64,000 nt of DNA from Comamonadaceae bacterium (GCA_947447985.1 CANFLX010000001.1:166841-230840), one strand, 5' to 3'; counted from the stretch's first letter, positions 1 through 11,222 are shown. The notes: generated by a model not told the origin, from the letters alone. Program-made: numbers and translations.

Positions 1-32
1 TGTGGGGGCGATAAACCAAAGAGTTTAACCAA

Positions 33-72
33 GGCCCCGCCCGGGGCGGAGTCAGTGGCATGTAAGTGCCAC
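33..72 (+). promoter_or_regulatory. Two hairpin-forming dyads in the acs leader
   Basis: The 118 bases before acs hold GCCCCG-CC-CGGGGC (33-46) and GTGGCA-TGTAAG-TGCCAC (55-72). Neither is followed by a T run, so neither looks like an intrinsic terminator. They could be leader structure, a protein site, or the tail of a gene outside the window. No convincing -35/-10 pair was found. A clear AGGAGA ribosome binding site follows at 106-111. Confidence 0.35.
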
Positions 73-118
73 CCCCGACCATCGCGCCCAGTTTTATGCA
101 TAACCAGGAGACAGCGCT

Positions 119-2116
119 ATGAGTTCCCCATCGTCCGCCATCGAATCCGTATTGGTCGAAAACCGGGTTTTTCACCCCAGCGAGGCCACCGTCAAGGCCG
201 CGCGCGTGTCGGGCATGGAGGGCTATAACGCGCTGTGCAAAGCCGCTGAGGACGACTTCGAAGGCTTTTGGGCCAAGCTCGCACGCGAGAACGTGGTGTG
301 GAACAAGCCCTTTACCCGCACCCTGGACGAGAGCAATGCGCCCTTCTACAAGTGGTTTGACGACGGCGAACTCAACGCCTCGGCCAACTGCCTGGACAAG
401 CACATGGGCACGCCCACCGAGAACAAGACCGCCGTCATTTTTGAAGCCGACGACGGCACGGTTACCAGAACCACCTACCGCGAACTCCTGACCCGCGTCA
501 GCCAGTTTGCCAACGCCCTGAAGGCCGACGGCATCCAAAAAGGCGACCGCGTGCTGATTTACATGCCCATGACCCTGGAAGGCGTGATCGCGATGCAAGC
601 CTGCGCCCGCATTGGCGCGACCCACAGCGTGGTGTTTGGCGGCTTCTCGGCCAAGGCGCTGCAAGAGCGTATACAAGACGCGGGCGCTGTGGCGGTGATT
701 ACGTCCAACTTCCAAATGCGTGGCGGCAAAGAGCTGCCTCTCAAAGCCATTGTGGACGAGGGCATTGCCATGGGCGGCTGCGAATCGATCAAGACCGTCT
801 ACGTGTACCAACGCACCGCAAGCGCTTGCAATATGGTGGCCGGGCGTGACAAAACGTTTAGCCAAGCCATCGAAGGCCAAAGCAGCGTGTGCGCTCCCGT
901 GGCCGTGGGCGCTGAGCATCCCTTGTTCATCCTCTACACCTCGGGCTCCACCGGCAAGCCCAAGGGCGTTCAGCACTCCACCGGCGGCTACCTGCTGTGG
1001 GCCAAGCTGACCATGGACTGGACCTTTGACCTGAGGGCCGATGACGTGTTCTGGTGCACGGCTGACATCGGCTGGATCACCGGCCACACCTATGTGGCCT
1101 ACGGTCCCTTGGCAGCGGGCGCGACCCAAATCATTTTTGAAGGCGTGCCCACTTATCCCAATGCAGGGCGCTTCTGGCAAATGATTGAGCGCCACAAGTG
1201 CACGATTTTTTACACCGCACCCACGGCCATCCGCTCGCTGATCAAAGCCGCTGAAGGGGATGCATCGGTTCACCCTGACCGCTCGGACCTCAGCAGCTTG
1301 CGTATTTTGGGTTCGGTGGGCGAGCCCATCAATCCGGAAGCTTGGATGTGGTACTACAAGAACATCGGCCACGAGAAATGCCCCATCGTGGACACCTTCT
1401 GGCAAACCGAAACCGGCGGTCACATGATGACACCGCTGCCCGGCGCGACGCCCCTGGTTCCTGGCAGCTGCACCTTGCCCTTGCCCGGCATCATGGCTGC
1501 CATCGTGGATGAAATGGGCCATGACATTCCCAATGGCACGGGCGGCATTCTGGTCGTCAAACGCCCCTGGCCGTCCATGATCCGCACCATTTGGAACGAC
1601 CCCGAGCGCTTCAAAAAGAGCTACTTCCCCGAGGAAATGGGTGGCAAGTTGTACCTGGCCGGTGACGGCGCGGTGCGCAGCGCCGACCGTGGCTATTTCC
1701 GCATCACTGGCCGCATTGACGACGTGCTCAATGTCTCCGGCCACCGCATGGGAACGATGGAAATTGAGTCGGCCCTGGTGTCCAAGACCGACCTGGTGGC
1801 CGAAGCCGCGGTGGTGGGTCGCCCCGATGATGTGACGGGCGAGGCAATTTGCGCCTTTGTGGTGCTCAAGCGCGCCCGCCCCAGCGACGACGAAGCCAAG
1901 GCCATTGCCAAAGAGTTGCGCGACTGGGTGGCCAAAGAAATCGGCCCGATTGCCAAGCCCAAAGACATTCGCTTCGGTGAAAACCTGCCCAAGACCCGCT
2001 CCGGCAAGATCATGCGCCGCCTCTTGCGCTCGCTGGCCAAAGGCGAGGCGGTGACGCAAGACGTGTCCACGCTCGAAAATCCAGCGATCCTGGACCAGTT
2101 GGGCAAGGCTTACTGA
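119..2116 (+). CDS. acs: Acetyl-CoA synthetase (AMP-forming)
   Basis: Activates acetate with ATP and CoA to acetyl-CoA through an acetyl-adenylate, in the cytoplasm. At 665 aa it has the usual Acs length. The adenylation P-loop [12 protein letters not shown] lies near residue 272, and the C-terminal [10 protein letters not shown] motif carries the lysine (about 630) that is acetylated in known Acs enzymes. The N-terminal [11 protein letters not shown] segment and the FGGFSAKAL stretch are Acs-like rather than long-chain ligase-like. An AGGAGA box 7 bases upstream supports the ATG. It is monocistronic, ending in a strong bidirectional terminator shared with adk. Propionyl-CoA synthetase (PrpE) is the main alternative, but the length and motifs favour Acs. 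Confidence 0.93.
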   Translation: MSSPSSAIESVLVENRVFHPSEATVKAARVSGMEGYNALCKAAEDDFEGFWAKLARENVVWNKPFTRTLDESNAPFYKWFDDGELNASANCLDKHMGTPTENKTAVIFEADDGTVTRTTYRELLTRVSQFANALKADGIQKGDRVLIYMPMTLEGVIAMQACARIGATHSVVFGGFSAKALQERIQDAGAVAVITSNFQMRGGKELPLKAIVDEGIAMGGCESIKTVYVYQRTASACNMVAGRDKTFSQAIEGQSSVCAPVAVGAEHPLFILYTSGSTGKPKGVQHSTGGYLLWAKLTMDWTFDLRADDVFWCTADIGWITGHTYVAYGPLAAGATQIIFEGVPTYPNAGRFWQMIERHKCTIFYTAPTAIRSLIKAAEGDASVHPDRSDLSSLRILGSVGEPINPEAWMWYYKNIGHEKCPIVDTFWQTETGGHMMTPLPGATPLVPGSCTLPLPGIMAAIVDEMGHDIPNGTGGILVVKRPWPSMIRTIWNDPERFKKSYFPEEMGGKLYLAGDGAVRSADRGYFRITGRIDDVLNVSGHRMGTMEIESALVSKTDLVAEAAVVGRPDDVTGEAICAFVVLKRARPSDDEAKAIAKELRDWVAKEIGPIAKPKDIRFGENLPKTRSGKIMRRLLRSLAKGEAVTQDVSTLENPAILDQLGKAY

Positions 2117-2140
2117 TCACCTGCGTTTCGCGGCAAATAA

Positions 2141-2171
2141 AAAAGGGATGCGTTTCGCATCCCTTTTTTTT
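2141..2171. terminator. Bidirectional intrinsic terminator between acs and adk
   Basis: A perfect 12-bp stem AAAAGGGATGCG/CGCATCCCTTTT closes a TTT loop and runs into a T tract. The A-rich left arm gives a T run on the other strand too, so it can end both acs (plus) and adk (minus). Confidence 0.88.
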
Positions 2172-2218
2172 CGTTTGCACTGCGCGCGGGGCTGCCCCCG
2201 CTTCAGTGAAAGCGGTCT

Positions 2219-2896
<678 letters not shown>

Positions 2897-2963
2897 TCAT
2901 TTTGTTTGCGCCCGCCACCCCGTGAGAGGGGCGTCTCAAGTCAGACGCAGTGTTGTCCTAAGA

Positions 2964-2981
2964 GAATAGCATGCGCTATCC
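2964..2981 (-). terminator. Weak hairpin downstream of kdsB
   Basis: On the minus strand, just after the kdsB stop, ATAGC-GCAT-GCTAT forms a 5-bp stem followed by TCTCTT. The stem is short and the U tract broken, so it is at best a weak terminator for the exbB-kdsB unit. Confidence 0.3.
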
Positions 2982-2991
2982 CGCGCCAGCC

Positions 2992-3774
2992 TTACAGGCC
3001 CAGCTGGGCCACCACGGCCCGCACGCGGGCCAAATCCTCGGGCGTGTCCACCCCGGCACCCGGCGCCTGTGCGGCGATGTGCACCGCAATGCGGTGGCCG
3101 TGCCACAGCGCGCGCAACTGCTCCAGCGCCTCGGTCTGCTCCAAAGGCGCGGGTGAGAGGGTGGGGAACTGGCGCAAAAAGCCCACGCGGTAGGCATAAA
3201 TGCCAATGTGACGCAACGGTGCGGGGTTGGGAAGTGCCAACGCGCCTTGAGGCGCATCACGCCAGCAAGGAATCGGGGCGCGGCTGAAGTACAGCGCGTG
3301 CGACGTTGCGTCCAGCACCACTTTCACCACATGGGGGTTGAAGAATTCATCGGCACTGTGGATTGGCACGGCGGCGGTACCCATGCTCGCGCTGGCGCTG
3401 TTGTGCAACACCTGGGCCACCGCATTGACCAGTTCGGGATCGATCAAAGGCTCGTCACCCTGCACATTCACCACCACCGCGTCTGGGGCCAGATCCAACA
3501 TATCGCAGGCTTCGGCCAGGCGGTCGCTGCCCGAAGGGTGGTCTTGGCGGGTCAAAATGGCTTCGACGCCATGGCTTGCACAGGCATCCACGATGGACTC
3601 GCTGTCGCCTGCCACCACCACCCGCGTGCCCGCCGCCATGCCCGAGGCCACTCGCTGCGCCACGCGCACCACCATGGGCAGGCCGCCAATGTCGGCCAGC
3701 GGTTTGTTGGGCAATCGGGTAGAGGCCAGCCGTGCTGGAATCAGCACGGTCAATGCTGCGGCGTTTCTGCTCAC
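2992..3774 (-). CDS. kdsB: 3-deoxy-manno-octulosonate cytidylyltransferase
   Basis: Couples CTP to KDO, giving CMP-KDO for lipopolysaccharide inner-core synthesis. The 260-aa protein has the nucleotide-binding start [20 protein letters not shown] near residue 12 and the [10 protein letters not shown] metal/sugar motif near residue 105, both typical of KdsB. The start is GTG, and its first bases overlap the TGA of the upstream Trm112-like gene (GTGA), implying translational coupling. LpxK and the Trm112-like protein lie just upstream, so lipid A and core precursor genes share one transcript. Confidence 0.93.
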   Translation of the reverse strand: MSRNAAALTVLIPARLASTRLPNKPLADIGGLPMVVRVAQRVASGMAAGTRVVVAGDSESIVDACASHGVEAILTRQDHPSGSDRLAEACDMLDLAPDAVVVNVQGDEPLIDPELVNAVAQVLHNSASASMGTAAVPIHSADEFFNPHVVKVVLDATSHALYFSRAPIPCWRDAPQGALALPNPAPLRHIGIYAYRVGFLRQFPTLSPAPLEQTEALEQLRALWHGHRIAVHIAAQAPGAGVDTPEDLARVRAVVAQLGL

Positions 3775-3953
3775 AGCCCCAGCTCGTGGTCAGTCAGGGT
3801 GCGGGCTTCGTTTTCCAGCAGAACAGGAATACCGTCGTGCACAGGGTAGGCCAAGCGCGCGCTGCGCGACCAGAGTTCGAGCTTGTCAGCGCTCCACTCC
3901 AAAGGGCCTTTGGTGACCGGGCAAACAAGCAGAGAAAGCAGTTTCGTGTCCAT
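3771..3953 (-). CDS. Trm112-family small protein (YcaR-like)
   Basis: A 60-aa protein of the Trm112/YcaR family, found between lpxK and kdsB in many proteobacteria. Visible features are [13 protein letters not shown] near the N-terminus, with a single cysteine of the family's zinc-ribbon-like fold, and [17 protein letters not shown], the conserved C-terminal signature. Trm112 proteins are known to activate methyltransferases in eukaryotes and archaea; the bacterial role is less clear. The ORF track merges it into a longer reading frame. The ATG at 3953, seven bases after the lpxK stop, gives the family length. Confidence 0.85.
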   Translation of the reverse strand: MDTKLLSLLVCPVTKGPLEWSADKLELWSRSARLAYPVHDGIPVLLENEARTLTDHELGL

Positions 3954-3960
3954 GGCGCGA

Positions 3961-5007
3961 TCATAAACGGCGTGCGGAAAGGCGGGCGCGATGCGCAGCC
4001 AGATGCGGGTCCAGCGCGGCAAAAAATGCGGGCTCCATGGTTTGCTTGAGGGCCACTGACAGCGCATGCGGTGCCACACGCCAAAGCTTGGCCGCATCTT
4101 TTTCGGTGCACAGCAGTTGGGCGGCTTGCGGACTGGGTGGCTGAAATTGCGCAAAGTCGTCGTGGTCGGGCAGTGCCTGGGTGTGTGCCAAGGGCAGGCC
4201 CGCGTTGCGGAGCATGGCGAAAAACACCTCGGGTCGGGCGATAGCTGCAACGGCATGCACAGGCGGTTTGCCTGGCGCGATCAGCTCTCGCAGCGGTGTC
4301 TCGTTGCCATGGCGGTCTTTGGCAAGGCCCGACAGCGCGCGGGCCGCGTTGAATTCACCGACCGCTGCCTCACCGCTGGTATGCAAGACCAGCAAACGGT
4401 CCGGGCGCTGCCCCGCACTTGCCACTGCGTGGCGCGGCCAGGGTTCGCGCAAAGGGCCAGCAGGCAGCAGCCATCCGTTGCCGCAGGCACGGTCGTCAAA
4501 CACACAGACTTCCAGGTCGCGCGCCAGGCCGTAGTGCTGCAAGCCATCGTCGCAGACGATCACTTCGGTATCGGGATGGGCCGCCAACAAAGCCATGGCC
4601 GCTTGCCAGCGCTTGCGGCCCACCACCACCGGCGCGCCTGTGGCGCGTTGAATGAGCAGGGGTTCATCACCCACTTGTTCGGCGGTGGAGGTGGCCTGCA
4701 CTTCCTGGCCGTCCTGCGCCTTGCGCCCAAACCCGCGCGAAACCACGCCGACGCGCCAGCCTTGCGCCTGCAGGTGCTGTACCAAGGCCATCACCGTGGG
4801 GGTTTTGCCCGCGCCGCCTGCCACCACATTGCCCACCACGATCACGTAGGCGGGCACACCTTGGCTGTGCAGCCAGTTCCAGCGGTAGAGTTGGCGCCGC
4901 AGCGCGGTCAAGGCGCCATACACCGCCGCCACTGGTAGCAGGGCCATGGCGAGCGGCCCTGTGCCGGTCCAGGCGCGCATCAAGGCGTGGGAGAGCGCCT
5001 GGCGCAT
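3961..5007 (-). CDS. lpxK: Tetraacyldisaccharide 4'-kinase
   Basis: Phosphorylates the 4' position of the lipid A disaccharide precursor at the inner face of the inner membrane. The 348-aa length fits the family. A hydrophobic N-terminal segment (about 18-36) precedes the P-loop [12 protein letters not shown] at residues 59-70. The [15 protein letters not shown] motif, carrying family catalytic aspartates, lies near residue 155. It starts four bases after the exbD stop and is followed by the Trm112-like gene and kdsB, an arrangement known from many betaproteobacteria. The start ATG follows directly on the upstream gene, as in a coupled operon. Confidence 0.93.
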   Translation of the reverse strand: MRQALSHALMRAWTGTGPLAMALLPVAAVYGALTALRRQLYRWNWLHSQGVPAYVIVVGNVVAGGAGKTPTVMALVQHLQAQGWRVGVVSRGFGRKAQDGQEVQATSTAEQVGDEPLLIQRATGAPVVVGRKRWQAAMALLAAHPDTEVIVCDDGLQHYGLARDLEVCVFDDRACGNGWLLPAGPLREPWPRHAVASAGQRPDRLLVLHTSGEAAVGEFNAARALSGLAKDRHGNETPLRELIAPGKPPVHAVAAIARPEVFFAMLRNAGLPLAHTQALPDHDDFAQFQPPSPQAAQLLCTEKDAAKLWRVAPHALSVALKQTMEPAFFAALDPHLAAHRARLSARRL

Positions 5008-5011
5008 GGGC

Positions 5012-5479
5012 TTATTCGGTGCCTGGCGCGGGCGTTTGCAGCGCGAAGGTGACTTGGTTGATGCCGACCAGGCGCGCAGCTTCCATGGCCGTCATCACCG
5101 ATTGGTGGCTGGCGCTGGCGTCGGCGCTGATGACCAGGATCGGCGTGCCACCACCTGCGGCGCTGGCGCGCATCGCGTCTACCAGCGCGCGCAGACTGCG
5201 GTCGGGCAGCACCTCGTTGCCCACGCTGTAGTCACCCCGGGCGGTAACGCCAACATGCACCTCGCGCGGAAATTGTTGCGGCGCCTCGGCGTTGGCCACC
5301 GGCAGATTGATTTTGAATTGGCTTTGTTTGCTGTAGGTGGTCGAGAGCATCAAAAAGATGAGCACTACCAGCAGCACGTCGATGAAGGGGATCAGGTTGA
5401 TCTCAGGCTCATCGGTTTTGTGCGAACCAAAACGAATGCCGGAGCCGCCCGCGCCAGTGCCACCAAAACGCATGCTCAT
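5012..5479 (-). CDS. exbD: Biopolymer transport protein ExbD/TolR family
   Basis: A proton-driven energy-transduction subunit that works with an ExbB/TolQ partner in the inner membrane. The 155-aa protein has one N-terminal membrane segment, PFIDVLLVVLIFLML (about 31-45), with the proton-carrying Asp at residue 34, followed by a periplasmic domain. The ORF track extends too far upstream. The ATG at 5479 overlaps the exbB stop (ATGA) and is the natural start; an ATG two codons later is also possible. The exbB-exbD-lpxK order suggests a housekeeping envelope role, though the receptor system served cannot be told from sequence. Confidence 0.9.
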   Translation of the reverse strand: MSMRFGGTGAGGSGIRFGSHKTDEPEINLIPFIDVLLVVLIFLMLSTTYSKQSQFKINLPVANAEAPQQFPREVHVGVTARGDYSVGNEVLPDRSLRALVDAMRASAAGGGTPILVISADASASHQSVMTAMEAARLVGINQVTFALQTPAPGTE

Positions 5480-6108
5480 GGCTTGATATGCCCGCTGTTT
5501 TTCAGATGCCGCAGCAAGGCTTCGGTACTGGTCTCCAAGGTGAGCAAATAGCCGTCTACCCGCGCGCGGAAGTAGCGCCAAAACACCAGCGCGGGAATGG
5601 CAATCAGCAGGCCAAAGGCCGTGTTGTACAAGGCCATGGAAATGCCCTGGGCCAACTGTGCCGGGTTGCCGGCCGCACCCACCGGGCCCTGCGCGCCAAA
5701 AATGTCAATCATGCCAATCACGGTGCCCAGCAGGCCCATCAAGGGTGCGGCCGATGCGATGGTGGCCAGCGCACTCAAATTCGTTTCTAAGCGCTGTGCG
5801 GCCGTGCGCCCCACGCTTTGCACCATGGCGCGCAAGTCTTCTTCTTTGATTGTTGGCTGCTCATTGATCGCCTTCAGCGCGCTGCCCAGTAACTCGCCCA
5901 TCAGGGAGTTTTTCTGGAGCTCGGCCACGCTGGCCGTGGCGGGGATGCGTTGGGCGGTGGCGGCCATCACCGCCTTGTCCAGGCCGGGGGGCGCAATTTT
6001 GGGCTCGCCCAGAGTGATAAAGCGCTCAATCACGATGGCCAGCGCCAGCACGGAGCTGGCCAAGAGCGGCCAAATCGGCCAACCAGCAGCTTGTATGATG
6101 GAAAACAA
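5476..6108 (-). CDS. exbB: MotA/TolQ/ExbB proton channel family protein
   Basis: The pentameric inner-membrane channel partner of ExbD. The real gene is only the last 210 codons of a 661-codon ORF whose remainder is antisense to xseA. Translation most likely starts at TTG 6108 (LFSIIQAAGWPIWPLL), since GGGAG lies 7 bases upstream and no ATG fits. Three membrane segments are visible: near the N-terminus, around APLMGLLGTVIGMIDIFG (about 130-150) and around GISMALYNTAFGLLIAIPAL (about 165-185). It heads the exbB-exbD-lpxK-Trm112-kdsB unit and is divergent from xseA. Confidence 0.9.
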   Translation of the reverse strand: MFSIIQAAGWPIWPLLASSVLALAIVIERFITLGEPKIAPPGLDKAVMAATAQRIPATASVAELQKNSLMGELLGSALKAINEQPTIKEEDLRAMVQSVGRTAAQRLETNLSALATIASAAPLMGLLGTVIGMIDIFGAQGPVGAAGNPAQLAQGISMALYNTAFGLLIAIPALVFWRYFRARVDGYLLTLETSTEALLRHLKNSGHIKP

Positions 6109-6198
6109 ATCGCGGCTCCCCTGTGTGATACGTTGCCGGTCATTATCCGGGATTGTTCGCGTCTTTATCCGTAGTTTTACCCCCCCCATCCCTACGCC

Positions 6199-7527
6199 AT
6201 GCCCGCCGACTCTGCCAGCCCACCGCCGCTGATGCGCACGCCACCGCGTGTGTGGAGCGTGGGCGCGCTGTGCCATGCGATTGCCGATGCACTGGATGCA
6301 CGCTTCAACCCGGTGCGGGTGAGCGGAGAGATCAGCGGCTTTGTGCGCGCCTCCAGCGGCCATTGCTATTTCTCGCTCAAGGACGACAGCGGGCAAATCA
6401 AATGCGCCATGTTCAAGCGCGCTGCCAGCGGCCTGGATTTCGTGCCGCGCGACGGCCAGCGGGTCGAGGTTTCCGGCAAGCTGGGTGTGTATGAGCCGCG
6501 CGGCGAGCTCCAACTCGTCGTTGAAAGCATGGCCCGCGCAGGCGAGGGCACCTTGTTTGAGCAGTTCCTGCAGCTCAAAGCCAAGCTCGAAGCCCTGGGC
6601 CTTTTCGATGCGGCCCACAAACGCCCCTTGCCGCGCCAGGTGCGCGGCATCGGCGTGGTCACCTCGCTGGGGGCGGCCGCCTTGCACGATGTGGTCACAG
6701 CGCTGCAGCGCCGGGTGCCGCACATTCCTGTCGTCGTGGCCCCGGCCAGTGTGCAAGGGCAGGGTGCTGCGGCTGAGATTTGCCAGGCCTTGCAGCAGCT
6801 CTATGCATTGGCTGTTGGGGGGAAATCTGCAGAAGCCCCGGTGCACATCGACGTGATCCTGCTGGTGCGCGGAGGCGGCGCGATGGAAGACCTGTGGTCC
6901 TTCAACGATGAGGCCGTGGCGCGCACCGTGGCTGACAGTCCGGTACCCGTGATCTCCGGCATTGGCCACGAGACCGATTTCACGATTGCCGACTTTGTGG
7001 CCGACCTGCGTGCGCCCACGCCCACTGCCGCGGCCGAACTGTGCGCACCGGCGCGCCAGGACGCACTGGACGCCGCCGACTACCTGCAAGAGCGCATGCA
7101 AACCGCCGCCACCCGTCTGCTGGACCGCCGCGCGCAGGCGCTGGACCTGGTGGGCTCGCGCCTGGGCCGTCCCTCGGGCGCCGTGGCGCGCAGGCAACTG
7201 GCCTTGGCATCGGCCGCGCAGCGGCTCACCCACGCGCTGCCGCAGCGCTTGCAAGTCCGGTCGGTCGCACTGGACCGGGCGCAAGCGGCCCTGCAGGTGT
7301 CCGCGCAGCGGGCCGTGCAGGCCCAAACCCACCGCCTGGCCTCGCTCGAATTGCGCCTGGGCCTGCTCGACCCCCGTCTGGTGCTGGGGCGCGGCTATGC
7401 CTGGCTCACCGACTCCGAGGGCCGGGCGCTCACGCAGGCCGGCCAATTGCAGGCCGGGCAAGCCATTGAGGCCACGCTGGCCGATGGCCGGGCGGCGCTC
7501 CGCGTCGAGTCTGTGGTTATCAATTAG
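6199..7527 (+). CDS. xseA: Exodeoxyribonuclease VII large subunit
   Basis: Large subunit of the single-strand-specific exonuclease that trims DNA in both directions, acting with XseB, which is not in this window. The 442-aa protein has the N-terminal OB-fold (VSGEISGFVRASSGHCYFSLKD, about residues 38-60), the core with DVILLVRGGGAMEDLWSFN near residue 220 and GIGHETDFTIADFVAD near 255, a long charged helical region (about 290-390) and the C-terminal GRGYAW motif. It is divergent from the exbB cluster and ends 45 bases before sodB. Confidence 0.93.
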   Translation: MPADSASPPPLMRTPPRVWSVGALCHAIADALDARFNPVRVSGEISGFVRASSGHCYFSLKDDSGQIKCAMFKRAASGLDFVPRDGQRVEVSGKLGVYEPRGELQLVVESMARAGEGTLFEQFLQLKAKLEALGLFDAAHKRPLPRQVRGIGVVTSLGAAALHDVVTALQRRVPHIPVVVAPASVQGQGAAAEICQALQQLYALAVGGKSAEAPVHIDVILLVRGGGAMEDLWSFNDEAVARTVADSPVPVISGIGHETDFTIADFVADLRAPTPTAAAELCAPARQDALDAADYLQERMQTAATRLLDRRAQALDLVGSRLGRPSGAVARRQLALASAAQRLTHALPQRLQVRSVALDRAQAALQVSAQRAVQAQTHRLASLELRLGLLDPRLVLGRGYAWLTDSEGRALTQAGQLQAGQAIEATLADGRAALRVESVVIN

Positions 7528-7572
7528 TTTCTACAATCCGCTTTTTCACCCCAACCTACTTTTGAGGACTTC

Positions 7573-8157
7573 ATGGAACACACCCTGCCCGCACTGCCCT
7601 ACGCCATTGACGCATTGGCGCCCGCTTATTCCCAGGAAACGCTGGAGTTTCACCACGGCAAGCACCACAACGCCTACGTGGTCAACCTCAACAACCTGCA
7701 AAAGGGCACCGAGTTTGAGTCCATGACGCTCGAAGAAATCATCAAGAAGTCCAGCGGCGGCATTTACAACAACTCCGCCCAGATCTGGAACCACACCTTC
7801 TTCTGGAACTGCATGAAGCCCCAAGGCGGCGGCGAACCCACTGGTGCACTGGCAGCGGCCATCACCGCCAAGTGGGGCAGCTACGCAGCCTTTAAAGAAG
7901 CCTTCGTCAAATCCGCCGTGGGCAACTTCGGCTCCGGCTGGACCTGGTTGGTCAAAAAGGCCGACGGCTCGGTGGACATCGTCAACATGGGCGCCGCTGG
8001 CACGCCGCTGACCACCGCCGACAAAGCGCTGCTGACCGTGGACGTGTGGGAACACGCCTACTACATCGACTACCGCAACATGCGCCCCAAGTTCGTGGAA
8101 ACCTTCCTGGACAAGCTGGTGAACTGGGACTTTGCCGAAGCCAACTTCGCAGCCTAA
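7573..8157 (+). CDS. sodB: Superoxide dismutase [Fe]
   Basis: Dismutates superoxide to oxygen and peroxide in the cytoplasm. The 194-aa protein has the N-terminal [14 protein letters not shown] motif (metal ligand His27), the second ligand in QIWNHTFFW (His75), and [13 protein letters not shown] with the last Asp and His ligands. Gln in the residue-70 region (SAQIWNH) and [10 protein letters not shown] are Fe-type rather than Mn-type hallmarks. A TTGAGGA box supports the ATG. TACAAT at 7532-7537 could be a -10 element, but no good -35 was seen. It is probably monocistronic and ends in a bidirectional terminator. Confidence 0.95.
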   Translation: MEHTLPALPYAIDALAPAYSQETLEFHHGKHHNAYVVNLNNLQKGTEFESMTLEEIIKKSSGGIYNNSAQIWNHTFFWNCMKPQGGGEPTGALAAAITAKWGSYAAFKEAFVKSAVGNFGSGWTWLVKKADGSVDIVNMGAAGTPLTTADKALLTVDVWEHAYYIDYRNMRPKFVETFLDKLVNWDFAEANFAA

Positions 8158-8195
8158 TCGCCACCCTCCGCGCCCTGCCAAGGGCAGCGGAAAAG

Positions 8196-8231
8196 AAAAA
8201 GCCAGCCGGTGCCAACCGACTGGCTTTTTTT
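8196..8231. terminator. Bidirectional intrinsic terminator between sodB and the cytochrome c gene
   Basis: AAAAAGCCAG pairs with CTGGCTTTTT around an inner CGGT/ACCG stem, with T runs on both strands. It can end sodB (plus) and the ilvD-cytochrome c transcript (minus). Confidence 0.85.
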
Positions 8232-8245
8232 GTCCCGGCCGGTAA

Positions 8246-8572
8246 CTAGTTCAATCCCAGCACCCAAGCCACCAACCGCTTGGACTCTTCGGGCGAGACC
8301 TGCGCGTTGGCGGGCATGTAGACCACACCCCACACACCGTTGCCCCCCTGGCGTACTTTGAGGGCCAGGCGCTCCAGGGCGGCGGGGTCTTGCCGGTATT
8401 TGTCGGCCACGGCTTTGAAGGCGGGGCCCACGACTTTTTTGTCAATGGCGTGGCAGGCCAGGCAGTTTTTGGACTTGGCAAAGGCCGCCTCTGCATCGGC
8501 ACTGGCGGCCTGCGCCACCGGCGCGAGCAGCAGCGCAGCGCACAGGGCGGTGAGCGCCTTCAAACCCTGCAT
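8246..8572 (-). CDS. Class I c-type cytochrome (c551/c552-like)
   Basis: A small periplasmic monohaem electron carrier. The 108-aa precursor starts MQGLKALTALCAALLLAPVAQA, a signal peptide likely cleaved after residue 22. The haem attachment site CLACH is at residues 37-41 and the probable distal Met ligand is in YMPANA (Met86). Length and motif spacing match cytochrome c551/c552. The ORF track starts too far upstream. The ATG at 8572 lies 13 bases after the ilvD stop, so it is probably cotranscribed with ilvD, though no functional link is obvious. The redox partner cannot be told from sequence. Confidence 0.87.
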   Translation of the reverse strand: MQGLKALTALCAALLLAPVAQAASADAEAAFAKSKNCLACHAIDKKVVGPAFKAVADKYRQDPAALERLALKVRQGGNGVWGVVYMPANAQVSPEESKRLVAWVLGLN

Positions 8573-8585
8573 GGCGGGTGCCAAA

Positions 8586-10289
8586 TCAGTAGTTGTCCAG
8601 CACCGCGCCCTTGCTGGCGGTGGAGGCGTTGAACGCGAACTTGGCCTGCACACCGCGGGTGTAGCGCGGCGCGGGGGCGGTCCAGGCAGCACGGCGGCGG
8701 GCGATTTCGGCCTCGTCCACATTGAGCTGCAAGAGCAGGGCGTGGGCGTCGATGGTGATGGAGTCGCCCTCGTGGATGAGCGCGATGGTGCCGCCCGCAG
8801 CGGCCTCGGGCGCCACGTGGCCGACCACCATGCCCCAGGTGCCGCCTGAGAAGCGGCCGTCGGTGATCAGGCCCACGCTTTCGCCCAGACCGGCACCAAT
8901 CAGCGCGCCGGTGGGGGCCAGCATTTCGGGCATGCCGGGGCCGCCTTTGGGCCCCAGGTAGCGCAGCACCATCACGTCGCCTGCCACGATGCTGCCCGCC
9001 AAAATGGCTTTGAGCGCGGACTGCTCGTCCTCAAACACGCGGGCCGGGCCGGTCATCACGGGTTTTTTCAGGCCCGTGATTTTGGCCACAGCGCCTTCGG
9101 GCGACAGGTTGCCTTTGAGGATGGCCAGGTGGCCTTGGGCGTACATGGGTTTGTCGATGGGGCGAATCACGTCCTGGTCGGCGCGTGGCACGGCAGGCAC
9201 GTCTTTGAGCACTTCGGCAATCGTTTGGCCGGTGATGGTCACGCAGTCGCCATGCAGCAAACCGGCAGCCAACAGGGTTTTCATGACCTGGGGAATGCCA
9301 CCGGCCTGGTGCAAATCCACCGCCAGGTACTTGCCGCTGGGCTTCAAGTCGCAGAGCACCGGGGTTTTGACGCGCACGCGCTCAAAGTCGTCAATCGTCC
9401 AATCCACGCCTGCCGCGTGGGCAATCGCCAAAAAGTGCAGCACCGCGTTGGTGGAGCCGCCGGTGGCCATGATGACCGCCACCGCGTTTTCGATCGACTT
9501 GCGGGTCACGATGTCGCGGGGCTTGAGGTCTTTTTTGATGGCCTCAATCAGCACCTTGGCCGATTCTTTGGCCGAGTTCATTTTTTCGTCGTGCGGATTG
9601 GCCATGGTGCTGGAGTAGGGCAGCGACATACCCAGCGCCTCAAACGCGCTGGACATGGTGTTGGCCGTGTACATGCCGCCGCAGGAGCCTGGGCCGGGAA
9701 TGGCGCGGCGCTCAATCTCGAGCAGGTCATGGTCGCTGAGGTTGCCTGCCGCGTTTTGGCCCACGGCCTCAAACACGCTGACGATGTTGAGGTCTTGGCC
9801 CTGGTAGCGTCCGGGCAGGATGGTGCCGCCGTAGACATAGATCGCGGGCACGTTGGCGCGCAGCATGCCCATCATGCCGCCGGGCATGTTTTTGTCGCAG
9901 CCGCCCACCACCACCACGCCGTCCATCCACTGGCCTTGCACGCAGGTCTCGATACAGTCCGAAATCACCTCGCGGCTCACCAGGCTGTATTTCATGCCTT
10001 CGGTGCCCATGGCCATGCCGTCCGAGATGGTGGGCGTGCCAAACACCTGGGCGTTGCCGCCTGCCTCTTCAATGCCGGCAATCGCCGCGTCCGCCAGCTT
10101 TTGCAAGCCGCTGTTGCAGGGCGTGATGGTGCTGTAGCCGTTGGCCACACCGACCATGGGCTTTTTGAAGTCCGACTCCTCGTAGCCCATGGCGTAGTAC
10201 ATAGACCGGTTGGGCGCGCGGGACTTGCCTTCGGTGATGTTGGCACTGCGGTGGTTGATGGCTTGGATGGGGATGATTTTTTCGGACAT
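8586..10289 (-). CDS. ilvD: Dihydroxy-acid dehydratase
   Basis: Dehydrates 2,3-dihydroxy acids to 2-oxo acids in valine, isoleucine and leucine synthesis, using an Fe-S cluster. The 567-aa protein shows the three expected cysteine motifs: ITPCNSGL near residue 60, [13 protein letters not shown] near 130 and [15 protein letters not shown] near 200. [10 protein letters not shown] near the C-terminus is also characteristic. The track start lies 26 codons upstream; [19 protein letters not shown] at 10289 is the natural N-terminus. It is divergent from the exbB-exbD-exbD-tonB operon and followed closely by a cytochrome c gene. Confidence 0.95.
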   Translation of the reverse strand: MSEKIIPIQAINHRSANITEGKSRAPNRSMYYAMGYEESDFKKPMVGVANGYSTITPCNSGLQKLADAAIAGIEEAGGNAQVFGTPTISDGMAMGTEGMKYSLVSREVISDCIETCVQGQWMDGVVVVGGCDKNMPGGMMGMLRANVPAIYVYGGTILPGRYQGQDLNIVSVFEAVGQNAAGNLSDHDLLEIERRAIPGPGSCGGMYTANTMSSAFEALGMSLPYSSTMANPHDEKMNSAKESAKVLIEAIKKDLKPRDIVTRKSIENAVAVIMATGGSTNAVLHFLAIAHAAGVDWTIDDFERVRVKTPVLCDLKPSGKYLAVDLHQAGGIPQVMKTLLAAGLLHGDCVTITGQTIAEVLKDVPAVPRADQDVIRPIDKPMYAQGHLAILKGNLSPEGAVAKITGLKKPVMTGPARVFEDEQSALKAILAGSIVAGDVMVLRYLGPKGGPGMPEMLAPTGALIGAGLGESVGLITDGRFSGGTWGMVVGHVAPEAAAGGTIALIHEGDSITIDAHALLLQLNVDEAEIARRRAAWTAPAPRYTRGVQAKFAFNASTASKGAVLDNY

Positions 10290-10436
10290 GGTCAATCGGG
10301 GTGGTTGCGGGCAAAGGCAAATTTTACGTCCCGGGGCCCATGCTCTTGCTCGTGGGGTCTCAAGCACACAGTTTTGTAGGATGCCTCTGATACAGTGCGC
10401 CGCATCGCAAGCCGCAACTGCACGGGGAACATGGGA

Positions 10437-11222
10437 ATGGTCAAGTCAAAAAGCGTTTTTCGGGCCTGGGTGCCCGCTCTTCTGGTCGCTCTGCTGAGCG
10501 CTGTGCCCGCTGTGGCGCAAACCCTGGCCGCCAGTGCGCCAGCGGTCGCGGCGTCGGTTGCAGAGGTCGGCGCCAACCCCTACGGCTTTGAAGCCTTGTG
10601 GAGTGGCTCGGATCTGGTGGCCAAATCGGTGCTGGTCTTGCTGTTCCTTATGAGCGCGGGCAGTTGGTACCTCCTGGTGGTCAAGTGGCTGGAGCAGGCC
10701 AAGATGGGCAAACAAGCGGTAGCAGCGCAGGCATTCTGGAGTGCCAACACGGTGCTTGAGGGCACGCAGGCGCTGGCCGCCGACAGCCCCTACCGCTATC
10801 TGGCCGATGCAGCCCACACCGCGATTCAAAAGCACCAAGGCTTGATGGGCCACATCCCCGTCAACGACTGGCTGGCCATGGGGATTCAGCGCGCGGTGGA
10901 CCGCATCAACAGCAATACGCAGCAGGGCTTGGCCTTTTTGGCTACCGTAGGGTCGATTTCGCCGTTTGTCGGCTTGTTCGGCACCGTCTGGGGCATTTAC
11001 CACGCGCTCACCGCCATTGGCATGTCGGGCCAGGCCTCGATTGACAAAGTGGCTGGGCCCGTGGGCGAGGCGCTGATCATGACGGCCATCGGCCTGGCGG
11101 TGGCCGTGCCCGCGGTGCTGGCCTACAACTGGCTGGTGCGGCGCAACAAGGCGGTGATGGACGAGGTGCGTGCTTTTGGCAGCGACCTGCACGCCGTGGT
11201 GCTGGGCACCATCAAGGCCTGA
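10437..11222 (+). CDS. exbB: ExbB-like proton channel subunit, second system
   Basis: First gene of a second TonB energy-transduction operon. The 261-aa product begins with a hydrophobic leader ([22 protein letters not shown]), likely a signal peptide and common in long ExbB proteins. Membrane segments follow near residues 55-80, 165-185 and 205-230, including [19 protein letters not shown] and [21 protein letters not shown], the conserved MotA/ExbB core. GGGGA at 10424-10428 favours ATG 10437; ATG 10431 and the track start at 10395 are alternatives. Two exbD genes and a tonB gene follow within a few bases each. Confidence 0.92.
   Translation: MVKSKSVFRAWVPALLVALLSAVPAVAQTLAASAPAVAASVAEVGANPYGFEALWSGSDLVAKSVLVLLFLMSAGSWYLLVVKWLEQAKMGKQAVAAQAFWSANTVLEGTQALAADSPYRYLADAAHTAIQKHQGLMGHIPVNDWLAMGIQRAVDRINSNTQQGLAFLATVGSISPFVGLFGTVWGIYHALTAIGMSGQASIDKVAGPVGEALIMTAIGLAVAVPAVLAYNWLVRRNKAVMDEVRAFGSDLHAVVLGTIKA

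Noticed and set aside
6109-7461. N-terminal 450 codons of the 661-aa minus-strand ORF
   Set aside because: This part is antisense to xseA. Only the ExbB portion after the TTG at 6108 has family motifs and a ribosome binding site.
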